DNA of 10,572 bases from CAZFHZ01 sp964519015 (lineage in GTDB: Bacteria; Blakebacterota; Blakebacteria; Blakebacterales; CAYUVJ01). Of this stretch, positions 1-6,920 are shown in pieces. The stretch covers positions 1 to 10,572 of the forward strand of contig CAZFHZ010000106.1 of the NCBI GenBank assembly GCA_964519015.1, read 5' to 3'. The translations under genes were made by a program, and so were the position numbers. Each line of letters begins with the position of its first letter. The stretch's first letter is position 1. Under the pieces are notes generated by a model. The model did no database searches and was not told the DNA's origin. It was given only the letters and a program-made list of their open reading frames with translations.

Positions 1-526
1 AGTCGGCGACGTTGTAGAAGAGGGCGTTGATCGTGAAGTCACGCCGGTAGGCATCCTCCTGGGGTGTCCCCCAGGTGTTGTCCTCGGAGATGAGCAGATC
101 GCGATCTTCATCCCCCTCGGCCTCGGGGAGGTCGGGATTGCGACGGAAGGTGGCCAGCTCGATCACCTGGCCGCCCCGGAAGACGATATGGGCGAGCCGG
201 AAGCGGCGGCCGATCAGCCGGCAGTTGGCGAAGAGCTTCTTGATCTCGTCGGGACGCGCATCGGTCGAGACGTCGTAGTCTTTGGGGGTACGGCCCAGCA
301 GCAGGTCGCGTACGGCGCCCCCCACCAGGTAGGCCTTGTAACCGGAGTTGTGGAGCCGGTAGAGGACCTTGAGGACTTCCTCGGCCATCCCTTTGCGGGA
401 GATGTTATGCTCGGCGCGGGGTACGATGAGCGGTTCCGCCATCCGGCGGTCGCGGCCCAGACCGAACAATCGTGCCAGTAACCTTTTGGGGGACCGTGAG
501 TTAGGTTTTGTATCGGATTTGGCCAT
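1..526 (-). CDS. pcnB: Poly(A) polymerase PcnB, N-terminal part (3' end outside the window)
   Basis: The 175 visible residues match the head domain of class II nucleotidyltransferases. PcnB adds 3' poly(A) tails to RNA and so promotes its decay. Visible motifs are IVPRAEHNISRKG (about 34-46), the nucleotide-binding LVGGAVRDLLLG (67-78), the metal-binding pair in KDYDVSTDA (D83, D85), RRFRLAHIVF (107-116), a third acidic residue in VIELATF (E123), and RRDFTINALFYN (161-172). The N-terminal PRAEHNISRKG stretch and the RRFRLAH wording point to the poly(A) polymerase branch rather than a CCA-adding enzyme, though the two are close relatives and the diagnostic C-terminal part is missing. The ATG at 526 is the only sensible start. 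It has no Shine-Dalgarno and lies ten bases after a good -10 box, so the mRNA may be leaderless. M29 is an alternative start but would leave a shorter head. Confidence 0.9.
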   Translation of the reverse strand, partial: MAKSDTKPNSRSPKRLLARLFGLGRDRRMAEPLIVPRAEHNISRKGMAEEVLKVLYRLHNSGYKAYLVGGAVRDLLLGRTPKDYDVSTDARPDEIKKLFANCRLIGRRFRLAHIVFRGGQVIELATFRRNPDLPEAEGDEDRDLLISEDNTWGTPQEDAYRRDFTINALFYNVAD

Positions 527-534
527 AGACAAAT

Positions 535-563
535 AACATAGTGCCCGACCGCTCTATTGGCAA
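535..563 (-). promoter_or_regulatory. Candidate sigma70 promoter of pcnB
   Basis: On the minus strand there is a -35 TTGCCA (558-563), a 17-base spacer and a -10 TATGTT (535-540). The -35 matches consensus at five of six bases and the -10 at four of six. The expected transcription start lies within about four bases of the pcnB ATG at 526, which would give a leaderless or nearly leaderless mRNA. No Shine-Dalgarno is visible, in agreement with that. Confidence 0.55.
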
Positions 564-595
564 AAGGTGACTGATCCGATGGCAGGGATGGGCGC

Positions 596-3482
596 CTAAT
601 ACACGATGCCCATCGCGAACTGGAGCCTCCCCTTCCCCCAGCGTCCCTGAAAGTCGGTCGGTACCCCGTAGTCGAAGAAGAGGGTCGCGAAGCCCAGGTT
701 GAGCCGGATCCCCGCGCCCACCGCTCCCACGATCGTGTTATTCAGGATCAGATCGTAGCTGAAGTCGGGAGATTCCCAGAGCGCTTTCGATCCCCGGCTC
801 CAGACGGCTGCCACANNNNNNNNNNAAGAGCGCCGCCCCGATCCAGTCCCACTGCATGGGGAGGAAGGGGAGGAGGGGCGTGCGCAGTTCCATGTTCTGG
901 ATGAGCAGGTTGTCTCCCTGCAGCTGCCCCCAGTTGGTGGCATGGATGCTGAAGGGACCGCCGACCCGGAAGATCTGTCCCTGGTCGGTGAAGACCGACC
1001 CCCCCATCGTCCGGCCGGCCACGGTGGCCCGTCCCTGGATGGGCAGGTAGTAGCGCAGGTCGGCCGTCCCGGTCGTGGAGACCAGCCCGCCCACGGTCTT
1101 GCTCAACGAGAGACGCGACCGCCAGCCGCTGATCGGCCCGGTGAAGTAGTTATAGATGGCCGAATCGTGCACGTGGGAGAGGCTCGCATCACCGTAGTTG
1201 AAGTGGTCCAGCTCCTGGGCGTTGGCGATCCGCCCGAAGAGATTGGCATAAAGGTACTCCCAGGTCACATCGTAGAATCCGAGGGAGCCTTCCAACCGGT
1301 TGAAGACGTCGAGCGGATAGAGTCCGTAGAGCGCCCCTCCGCGGGCGGTCACACTCAGGTAGGTGGAACCCTGGAAGGAACTGTAGAGCGTCCCGAGCTG
1401 ACTGGCCTGCTGGAAGACGGACGCCCCCCAGTTCAGGCGCCGGCTCAGGTTGTAGTAGGAGAGGCCCAGGTTGGAGTGGGTGAGGTCCCCGTACAGCCCC
1501 AACTGGGCGATCAGCATCTGGTTGCCGAGCATGTCGCTGAAGCCGACGATCAGGTCCCCCATCAGACCTACCTGGGTGGCGAAGCCCCCCCCGGCCATGA
1601 CGTAATCGGCCGTGAGGCGGGTCCGGTAGGAACGCTCCTCGAAGGTGACCGGCTGGCCCAGGGAGTAGCCCACCCAGACCGGGACCGGTTCCTCCACCAG
1701 GTCGCTGGCCGCCACCAGGGTCGCCGTGCCGCGCGGGTCGGGCATCGTGGAGATGTCCCAACCCATCTCCCGGAACGTCGAGTAGGCCAGCACACCGGTA
1801 TCGCGCGCCCAGGAGATGGCGGGGGAGGTCTGGGTGATCCCGCTCACCCCGGTGACCAGGTTGGTCACCCGGCGGATGCTCCGGTCGGCCAGTTCCATGA
1901 GGTAGATCTGCGGGGTCCCGGTGCGGTTGCTGAGGAAGGCCAGGGTCTTCCCGTCGGGGCTCCAGACCGGGTTGATGTCCATCCAGCCGGTGCTGGTCAG
2001 CATCTCGAGGGTACCCGTCTCCAGATCCATGAGCGCCAGCCGGTAGCCCCGGAAGTCGAGCTGGTCCGCCCGGGTGGGGCCCCCCTTGTCGGTGGCCAGC
2101 GCGATGCGGCGGCCGTCGGGGGACCAGGCCGGATGCAGGTAGGAGTAGAGGTCGTTGGTCAGCCGCCGCGGCGCCCCTCCCGCGGTGTCGGCGATGTAGA
2201 GATCCCGCTGGCCGTGCATCATCCCGCTGAAGACCACCCGGCTGCCGTCGGGGCTGATCGCCGCCGAGTTGATCGAGAGGTCCTTGTAGCGGAGGGTCTG
2301 CCGGGTCGCTCCCGTCCTGGGATCGACCAGATGGATCACATCCTCCCGACCTCCGCTGGAGACGAAGGCCAGGGTCCCCCCGTCGGCCGTCCACGACATG
2401 GTCGATTCGAAGAAGTCGATCGTCTCGAGCGAACCGGTCGAGCCGCCGTAGGCCAGGGCCTGGCGGGACTCTCCGGTCCGGGCGTCCGCGATGTAGATCC
2501 CGTCACGCAGGTTGACGTTGGCCACATAGGCGACGTGGCTGCCGTCCGGACTGATGGCCGGCGTAACGTTCACGTTGTAGACCATACCCTTGTGACGGAC
2601 CAGCGCGGTGCCCACCGAGTCCTGAGCGCCGCTCTGGGCGGCCGCATCGGCGTAGCGCGTCTTCAGGTAGGCCTTCCAGTCCTCGGAGACCTCCTTGGGG
2701 GTCCGCCCGTAGACCTCCTGGAGGGCGTTGACCCAGTCGTGCCGCTGCACGGTCAGCTTGAAGAAGCGGCGTATCGACTCCTGGCCGTAACGGTCGGCCA
2801 GGTACCAGTAGAGTGCCTGCCCGAGCCGGTAGACCCGCTGGTCACGGATGGTCTCGAACTGACTCAGGGAGATGAAGCTGTCCTGCCGGACCACGTCCTT
2901 CAGCCACGACTCGGTGTTGGAGTCCAGGCCGAGCGAGAGGTACTCGGCCATCCCCTCCATCATCCAGAGCGGCGGCGACCACTGCATCGGATTGAGCGAC
3001 TTACCCAGGCCGAGCATTTCGAACTGGAAGGCGTGCACGAGTTCGTGAGTGAAGACGTGGGTGAACTCTTCCATGGTCGGGAGCACCGGCATGATCATGC
3101 GCTGCTTGAGCGACTCGGTGACCCCCTGGGTCCCCTCTCCCGGGGAGGAGGTGGCGTTGGTCTGCCGGAAGTCCTGGTGGTCGGCGTAGAGCAGGACCGG
3201 GATGGTGCGATCGAAGTCGACCTGCAGCTGCTGGCTCAGGTAGGCGTAAGAGCGTTCGGCGATCCGGGCGGCGTCCTTCACCGCCTCCTCCATGCCCTGG
3301 TAGTAATAGAAGGTGAAGTGCGGGGTGTTCAGGAGTCGCCAGTGGAAGTCGTCATACTGCACCCGGTTGCGGCCGAATCCGTAGCCCATCTGAGCCTGGG
3401 CGCTCCCCGCTGCCATCAGGGTCGTCGCGGCGACCAATCCCGCCGCCAGTGTGGTCTGCCATCTCGTCTTCTGGGTCATCAT
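596..3482 (-). CDS. Exported peptidase-MA / TolB-propeller / outer-membrane barrel protein, interrupted by an N gap
   Basis: A protein of about 960 residues with three parts. Residues 1-31 form a signal peptide with a likely cleavage after AQA. Residues about 45-285 are a peptidase-MA (gluzincin) domain with zinc motif HELVH (146-150), followed 26 residues later by EGMAEY, whose E176 is the expected third zinc ligand. From about 300 to 640 come about six PD40/TolB-like propeller repeats of the type SPDGSHVAYV, SPDGRRIALA and SPDGKTLAFL. The rest is rich in alternating aromatic beta-strands and ends in GIVY, an aromatic terminus typical of outer-membrane barrels recognised by BamA. The likely role is an envelope protein with a periplasmic protease domain anchored in the outer membrane; the substrate is unknown. 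The start is the first of two adjacent ATGs, with GAGAG upstream; a GTG at 3488 is possible. The last 72 residues are in another frame because the N run at 816-825 is the wrong length. The true gene is probably intact. Confidence 0.85.
816..825. other. Assembly gap of ten Ns inside the barrel domain
   Basis: Ten Ns separate two coding segments of one minus-strand gene. Upstream of the gap the frame reads QWDWIGAALF; after it the matching frame reads VAAVWSRGSKALW. The two join in frame only if the gap is a multiple of three. Six bases would give a natural barrel-strand sequence, ALFFDVAAVW. The length of ten is therefore probably a placeholder. Confidence 0.9.
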
Positions 3483-3515
3483 GCTCACTCTCTCGTGCGG
3501 TCTCCCCACCCTTCG

Positions 3516-3549
3516 GACACCGACGGATGGTCCGGTCTTGCTCGGTGTC
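3516..3549. repeat. 8-bp perfect inverted repeat upstream of the metalloprotease-barrel gene
   Basis: GACACCGA (3516-3523) and TCGGTGTC (3542-3549) are perfect reverse complements around an 18-base centre that itself contains CGGA-TGG-TCCG. It lies in the 161-base gap between the PhzF-family gene and the barrel gene, 34 bases before the latter's ATG. No T tract follows on the minus strand, so it is not an obvious terminator. It could be a leader hairpin or an operator. I saw no clear promoter elsewhere in this gap. Confidence 0.4.
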
Positions 3550-3643
3550 ACGGGTCGGAAATGCCGCCCTGGCTGCCCCTCTCCATCATCGCTTTCATCC
3601 TTGAGACGTCCGATCTCGGGGAACGGTTCACACCTCCGATTCC

Positions 3644-4564
3644 TTAATAGGAGATCATCCCGTCCAGGGAGCGGACCGCCTTCCCGCCGACCCAGGTCTC
3701 GACCACCGAGTGTCCGGCCAGTTGGAGTTCCACCTCGACCTGACCGGGGCGCCCCACTTCCTCCCCCTGGAGCAGCCGGAAGCGGCGCTTCTCCCCCTGG
3801 CCGGGCAGCAAATTGACATAGGCAAGCCAGCCACCGAGCGAGCCGGCCGCCGTGCCGGTCACGGGGTCTTCGTCCACCCCCACGGCCGGGGCGAAGGTGC
3901 GCACCCGCGCCCAGGCCCGGGGATCGCCGCTGTCCAAGGTCACCAGCTGGACGGTGGTGAGTCCCAGGCGGCCGCTCAGTTCCCTGAGTGCCCGGAAGTC
4001 GGGAGCGGCCCTCCGCAGACTCTCCCGGTCGGGCACCGCCACGTGCAGGCAGGGCAGCCCGGTGGAGACCCGGGCGGGGGGGCCGAGCTCGCGGTCGGCC
4101 CGCTCGAGAGCCTCGCGGGGCACGCCCAGGGGCGCGGCCAGTCCCCCGACCTCCTCCCGGTAGGGATCGACCTGCGGCGGATTCTGCCCCATCAGCACCC
4201 ACTCCAGTCGTCCTCCCTCCACCTTCAGGCGCAGCGGGAGCTGCCCCGCCCCGGTGACCTGGTGGACGACCACCTCCCCATCCATCAGGGGGATACCTCC
4301 CTCCCAGGCCAGGGCATGGAAACAGGCCACCGTGGCGTGCCCGCACAGGGGGACCTCGGCGGCCGGAGTGAAGAAGCGGACCCGGAAAGGATCTCCCCCT
4401 CCCCCGCCGCAGACGAAGGCGGTCTCGGAAGAGCGGACCTCCCGAGCGATGGCCTGCATCTGGGAGTCTTCCAATCCGGCGGCCTCCAGCACCACCCCGG
4501 CGGAGTTGCCGGTCAGGGGCTGCTGGGTGAAGGCGTCGACGATCTGCAGTCGGATCTCGGGCAT
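3644..4564 (-). CDS. PhzF-family isomerase/epimerase
   Basis: Complete 306-residue protein, slightly longer than phenazine PhzF (about 280). Family landmarks are VDAFTQQPLTGNSAGVV (9-25), SETAFV (46-51) with E47 at the position of the catalytic glutamate, FFTPAAEVPLCGHAT (64-78) with the active-site H76, and VDEDPVTGTAAGSLGGWL (230-247) with the conserved D233. PhzF fold proteins isomerise or epimerise small acids; in phenazine synthesis the substrate is trans-2,3-dihydro-3-hydroxyanthranilate. No other phenazine gene is present, so the substrate here is unknown and a phenazine role should not be assumed. ATG at 4564 was chosen because homology starts directly there; longer in-frame extensions read into the rpsT region and lack family sequence. 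It is transcribed divergently from rpsT across 193 bases and may be co-transcribed with the barrel gene 161 bases downstream. Confidence 0.9.
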   Translation of the reverse strand: MPEIRLQIVDAFTQQPLTGNSAGVVLEAAGLEDSQMQAIAREVRSSETAFVCGGGGGDPFRVRFFTPAAEVPLCGHATVACFHALAWEGGIPLMDGEVVVHQVTGAGQLPLRLKVEGGRLEWVLMGQNPPQVDPYREEVGGLAAPLGVPREALERADRELGPPARVSTGLPCLHVAVPDRESLRRAAPDFRALRELSGRLGLTTVQLVTLDSGDPRAWARVRTFAPAVGVDEDPVTGTAAGSLGGWLAYVNLLPGQGEKRRFRLLQGEEVGRPGQVEVELQLAGHSVVETWVGGKAVRSLDGMISY

Positions 4565-4669
4565 ACACGACTCCCGTGAGGGCTCTCGAGCGGTGCACAC
4601 TATCCTCGCATCCGGGGTCGCGCAGGGCAAGGTTCCTCCTGATTCTCCGCCCGGACCGGTGCTGGACCC

Positions 4670-4709
4670 TTGACAGGCGGCCCGAATAAACCAAATTAGA
4701 TAGTCTATC
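4670..4709 (+). promoter_or_regulatory. Candidate rpsT promoter with overlapping palindrome
   Basis: A perfect -35 hexamer TTGACA lies at 4670-4675. The -10 is not clear: CAAATT (4692-4697, 16-base spacer) and AATTAG (4694-4699, 18-base spacer) each match only half the consensus. The area is the most AT-rich of the neighbourhood, as expected of a promoter. The 11-base palindrome GATAGTCTATC at 4699-4709 sits just downstream, where an operator would act. Confidence 0.45.
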
Positions 4710-4728
4710 CAACGCTGGAGAACCGCTG

Positions 4729-4751
4729 GCGGCCCCCCGGGCCGCAGGAGG
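4729..4751 (+). promoter_or_regulatory. rpsT leader hairpin abutting the Shine-Dalgarno
   Basis: GCGGCCC (4729-4735), loop CCC, and GGGCCGC (4739-4745) form a perfect 7-bp GC stem. The very next base begins AGGAGG (4746-4751), a full Shine-Dalgarno six bases before the GTG start of rpsT. S20 represses its own translation in Escherichia coli, so a structure touching the ribosome site is a plausible control element here; that use is inference. Confidence 0.5.
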
Positions 4752-4757
4752 AACCGA

Positions 4758-5015
4758 GTGCCGACGCACAAGTCCGCGGAAAAGCGACTGCGCCAGGGCG
4801 AGAAGCGGCGCACCCACAACCGGGCGCGCAAATCGCAGGTCCGCACCCTGGAGAAGAAGATTCGGACCGATCCCGGCGCCCCCGAGGCCCCCGAACTGCT
4901 CAAGGAGCTTTCGGTACTGCTCGACCGCTACGCCACCCGGGGCCTGCACCACCAGAATAAGGCCGATCGGGTCAAGTCCCGCCTGACCCGGCTGGTCGCC
5001 GCCAAGAAGGCCTGA
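4758..5015 (+). CDS. rpsT: Small ribosomal subunit protein bS20
   Basis: 85 residues, the normal length for bS20, which binds 16S rRNA early in 30S assembly. The sequence starts PTHKSAEKRLRQGEKRRTHN and keeps the basic helical composition of the family, with RARKSQVRTLEKKI and a C-terminal helix ending LTRLVAAKKA. The ARG/LYS-rich N-terminus and the HHQNKADRVKSRL segment are typical. The start is GTG at 4758, six bases after a perfect AGGAGG. Use of a weak start codon recalls E. coli rpsT, which starts with UUG and is autoregulated. The gene stands alone, divergent from the PhzF-family gene. Confidence 0.97.
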   Translation: MPTHKSAEKRLRQGEKRRTHNRARKSQVRTLEKKIRTDPGAPEAPELLKELSVLLDRYATRGLHHQNKADRVKSRLTRLVAAKKA

Positions 5016-5051
5016 CCGCACCTTTTTGAGGTGTGCTCCCGGCGCCCCCGC

Positions 5052-5069
5052 CGCCCCGCGGCCGGGGCG
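5052..5069 (+). terminator. Possible rpsT terminator hairpin
   Basis: CGCCCCG (5052-5058), loop CGGC and CGGGGCG (5063-5069) form a 7-bp GC-rich stem 36 bases after the rpsT stop. No real T tract follows, so termination strength is doubtful. A weaker stem CACCT/AGGTG flanking TTTTG lies nearer the stop codon, at about 5020-5035. The rest of the gap up to 5161 shows no convincing promoter. Confidence 0.35.
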
Positions 5070-5161
5070 TCGGTCTGTTGTAACCGTCTATCCCGCAACC
5101 ATCACGCTCTCCGCGGTGTATTCCAGGGTGGATCGCGCTCCATCCGGTCAGGGGGTCCCTC

Positions 5162-6484
5162 ATGCCGCGCACGTCCCGGTTCCCGGGAACCATCGCCGCC
5201 GTACCCTTCATCGGACTCCTGCTGCTGCCCGCCTGCGGAGGGCGGTCGGGCGGGGCGGAGACCGCCGGCTGGATCGGCACGCGGGAGACCGTGGACGGCA
5301 CCACGACCGTCCGCACCCTCTCCGGATCGGTCTGGGGGGGAGAGGGACGGCTGGTCGAGGAGTGGACCATCGGCACCGAGACCCGGGGGGAGAACGACCT
5401 GCTAGGTGAGGTCTACGGGATCGCCCTCTGCCGGGACCGCGTCCTGGTGCTGGACCGCTCCTGGTACACCGTCAAGGTCTTCGACCGGCAGGGGACCTAC
5501 CTCGATCGGATCGGTCGCCAGGGGAACGGTCCCGGGGAACTGCAGTTTCCCACCGCTCTGGCCGTCAACCCCGTCACCGACGAGATCCTGGTCCGGGAGT
5601 CGGTCAACGGGAACACACACCTCTTCTCACCGTCCGGGGAATACCTCCGGACCCTCCATCCTCAGTTCCAGGGTGGTGTCAGCGGGAACGAAATCATCCT
5701 GCTCCGGGTCACCCGGGCGGGTGTCCCGATCCTGTTCACTCCCTACGCCCGCCGGCCCTCGGAAAGTGCGCGCGGCTACATCTTCACCCATTGCCTCTTC
5801 CGGCTCGATCCGGAGGGACAGGTCGCCGGCACGATCGACCTGCCGGTCTACGACCATCCCGACTACGAGCTGCGCGCTTATGTCGACCAGGGCCGGTCCT
5901 ACCGGCCCGAAGCGGTCCCCTTCGGGCCCCAGGACGTCTGGAGCGTGACCCACGAAGGGGCGCTCGTCACCGGCTACGCCTCCGACTACCGCTTCGAGAT
6001 CCGCTATCCCGACGGGCGGGTGACCATCATCGAACGAGTGACCGAGCCGGTCCGGGTCGAGCCGGAAGAGAAAGCCTGGCATATCCGCCGGGTCGAGACC
6101 CTCCTGCGCAGCTTCGAACCCGCCTGGGTCTGGAAAGGCCCGCCGGTGCCCGACACCAAGCCCTGGTACGGGGCGCTCCTGCCCGACCGGAGCGGCCGGA
6201 TCTGGGTGCTGCGGGAAGGCCCGGGACGGATCCCCGCCGGGGAGAAGGAGCAGGCCGCGAAAGAGGGTCACGCCCCCGCCTGGACCGCCGACCGCACCTT
6301 CGATGTCTACGAGGAATCGAGCGGCCGATTCCTGGGCCGAGTCCCGCTCCCCGAGGGACTCTCGGTCGCGCCCGAACCCTGGATCGATGGGAACACCTTC
6401 ATCGCCCAGGTGAACGGACCGCTGGGCGAACCGCTCGTCCGGAAGTACCGGTTGGAACTGCCGGATGGGAGCGTCCGGCCCTGA
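5162..6484 (+). CDS. 6-bladed beta-propeller (NHL-type) lipoprotein
   Basis: 440 residues. A short basic N-terminus and hydrophobic stretch lead to a lipobox LLPAC with C25 as the lipidation site, so it should be an exported lipoprotein. A propeller starts at about residue 82. The clearest blade reads GIALCRDRVLVLDRSW, VKVFDRQGTYLDRIGRQGNG and PGELQFPTALAVNP (117-127 is IGRQGNGPGEL), a signature of NHL/6-bladed propellers. A second region (about 330-440) again looks like propeller strands: LLPDRSGRIWVLREG and FDVYEESSGRFLGRVPLPEG. Such proteins usually bind ligands or partners rather than catalyse; nothing here gives a specific ligand. The ATG at 5162 has a G-rich stretch (AGGGGG) before it and starts directly at the signal peptide. 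The mini-ORF at 6515 begins 30 bases after the stop. Confidence 0.82.
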   Translation: MPRTSRFPGTIAAVPFIGLLLLPACGGRSGGAETAGWIGTRETVDGTTTVRTLSGSVWGGEGRLVEEWTIGTETRGENDLLGEVYGIALCRDRVLVLDRSWYTVKVFDRQGTYLDRIGRQGNGPGELQFPTALAVNPVTDEILVRESVNGNTHLFSPSGEYLRTLHPQFQGGVSGNEIILLRVTRAGVPILFTPYARRPSESARGYIFTHCLFRLDPEGQVAGTIDLPVYDHPDYELRAYVDQGRSYRPEAVPFGPQDVWSVTHEGALVTGYASDYRFEIRYPDGRVTIIERVTEPVRVEPEEKAWHIRRVETLLRSFEPAWVWKGPPVPDTKPWYGALLPDRSGRIWVLREGPGRIPAGEKEQAAKEGHAPAWTADRTFDVYEESSGRFLGRVPLPEGLSVAPEPWIDGNTFIAQVNGPLGEPLVRKYRLELPDGSVRP

Positions 6485-6514
6485 AACGTACCTGTTGCTG
6501 AGAGGTCATATCCC

Positions 6515-6646
6515 GTGAGGTCATCCTTCAACCTCCCCGTCCTGGTGGCTTGGTTCGTCCTGGGGTCCACCGCAGCCGCCTCCGCCCAGTCCGGGCCTGA
6601 GGTACCGGTCACCGTCCGCCGGTTGCGCGAACTCAAGAAGGGGTGA
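6515..6646 (+). CDS. 43-residue secreted mini-protein or truncated gene
   Basis: GTG start with AGAGG nine bases upstream. The product begins RSSFNLPVLVAWFVLGSTA, a hydrophobic signal peptide, with a likely cleavage after ASA at about residues 22-24 (motif ASAQ). Only about 18 residues follow, ending VRRLRELKKG. The mature part is strongly basic. It lies 30 bases downstream of the propeller lipoprotein, in the same direction. It could be a genuine short exported peptide or the surviving head of a lost secreted protein; the remainder up to 6695 shows no continuation in any frame that I recognise. The signal-peptide pattern makes a coding origin likely; present expression is uncertain. Confidence 0.45.
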   Translation: MRSSFNLPVLVAWFVLGSTAAASAQSGPEVPVTVRRLRELKKG

Positions 6647-6695
6647 TCTCCTTCCCGCGGCGGTCTCCCCCGGCACCGGCCGCACGATTCGCCGG

Positions 6696-6723
6696 TTGAC
6701 GGCGCCGGCGGCGCCTGTATCAT
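6696..6723 (+). promoter_or_regulatory. Near-consensus sigma70 promoter of the COG2122-COG1900 operon
   Basis: The -35 TTGACG (6696-6701), a 16-base spacer and the -10 TATCAT (6718-6723) each match five of six consensus bases. The spacer contains the perfect inverted repeat GGCGCC-GGC-GGCGCC (6701-6715), which might be an operator or a weak terminator for upstream transcription. Transcription should start near 6730, giving a leader of about 190 bases before the first structural gene. Confidence 0.6.
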
Positions 6724-6753
6724 CCCCGCACAGTCCACAGCGGAGATGGATCC

Positions 6754-6813
6754 ATGCCCGGCACCCCAGGAACATCCTACATGTCCATGCCCCGGCCCCC
6801 GGAGGGGAGCTGA
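6754..6813 (+). CDS. Putative 19-codon leader peptide with Met codons
   Basis: ATG at 6754 is preceded by GGAG (6742-6745) at an ideal eight-base spacing and reads MPGTPGTSYMSMPRPPEGS before a TGA at 6811. Two Met codons, separated by one Ser codon, occur at 6781-6789. A strong terminator follows 30 bases after the stop and then the homocysteine-type genes. This is the layout of an amino-acid attenuator. An overlapping frame from ATG 6746 has three Cys codons but its ribosome site is too close. Short chance ORFs are common in GC-rich DNA, so the assignment rests on position. Confidence 0.35.
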   Translation: MPGTPGTSYMSMPRPPEGS

Positions 6814-6842
6814 GGACTAGCGCCATCGTCTGATCCGCGCGC

Positions 6843-6873
6843 GGCCCTGCGGTTCCCACCGTGGGGCCTTTTT
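6843..6873 (+). terminator. Strong intrinsic terminator in the leader (probable attenuator)
   Basis: GGCCCTGCGGT (6843-6853), loop TCCC, and ACCGTGGGGCC (6858-6868) form an 11-bp stem (nine Watson-Crick pairs, two G-T), followed by TTTTT (6869-6873). It lies 47 bases before the COG2122 start and about 120 bases after the preceding -10, so unregulated it would cut off the operon. Bases 6794-6799 (GGCCCC) could pair with its 3' arm GGGGCC (6863-6868), a possible competing fold. Confidence 0.8.
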
Positions 6874-6920
6874 CATTCCCGAACCGATCGACCCTTCCCT
6901 TCACCGCGCGGGAGACGGGC

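Noticed and set aside
596..943. A separate 115-residue minus-strand gene
   Set aside because: Its last 72 residues are the C-terminus of the barrel protein; the first part is out of frame because of the mis-sized N gap.
942..3647. A 901-residue plus-strand open frame
   Set aside because: It lies antisense to the peptidase-barrel gene, has no recognisable domain and its composition is that of a complement-strand shadow.
3644..4564. Membership of a phenazine biosynthesis cluster
   Set aside because: Only the PhzF-like gene is present; PhzF folds occur widely outside phenazine pathways and no other phz gene is seen.
738..5021. A 1427-residue minus-strand open frame
   Set aside because: Only the part below 3482 is real (the peptidase-barrel protein). 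The upstream half overlaps the PhzF-family gene and rpsT in other frames and has the low-complexity Gly/Arg/Pro composition of a GC-rich shadow.
6644..6820. Read-through of the mini-ORF TGA (for example as selenocysteine) into the in-frame Cys-containing stretch ending at a TAG
   Set aside because: No SECIS-like hairpin with the usual loop directly follows the TGA, and a promoter and terminator interrupt the region.
6843..6868. T-box-like sequence on the reverse strand (GGTGGGAACCGC)
   Set aside because: It has one base too many in the conserved core, points away from the operon, and is fully explained as the arms of the plus-strand terminator.
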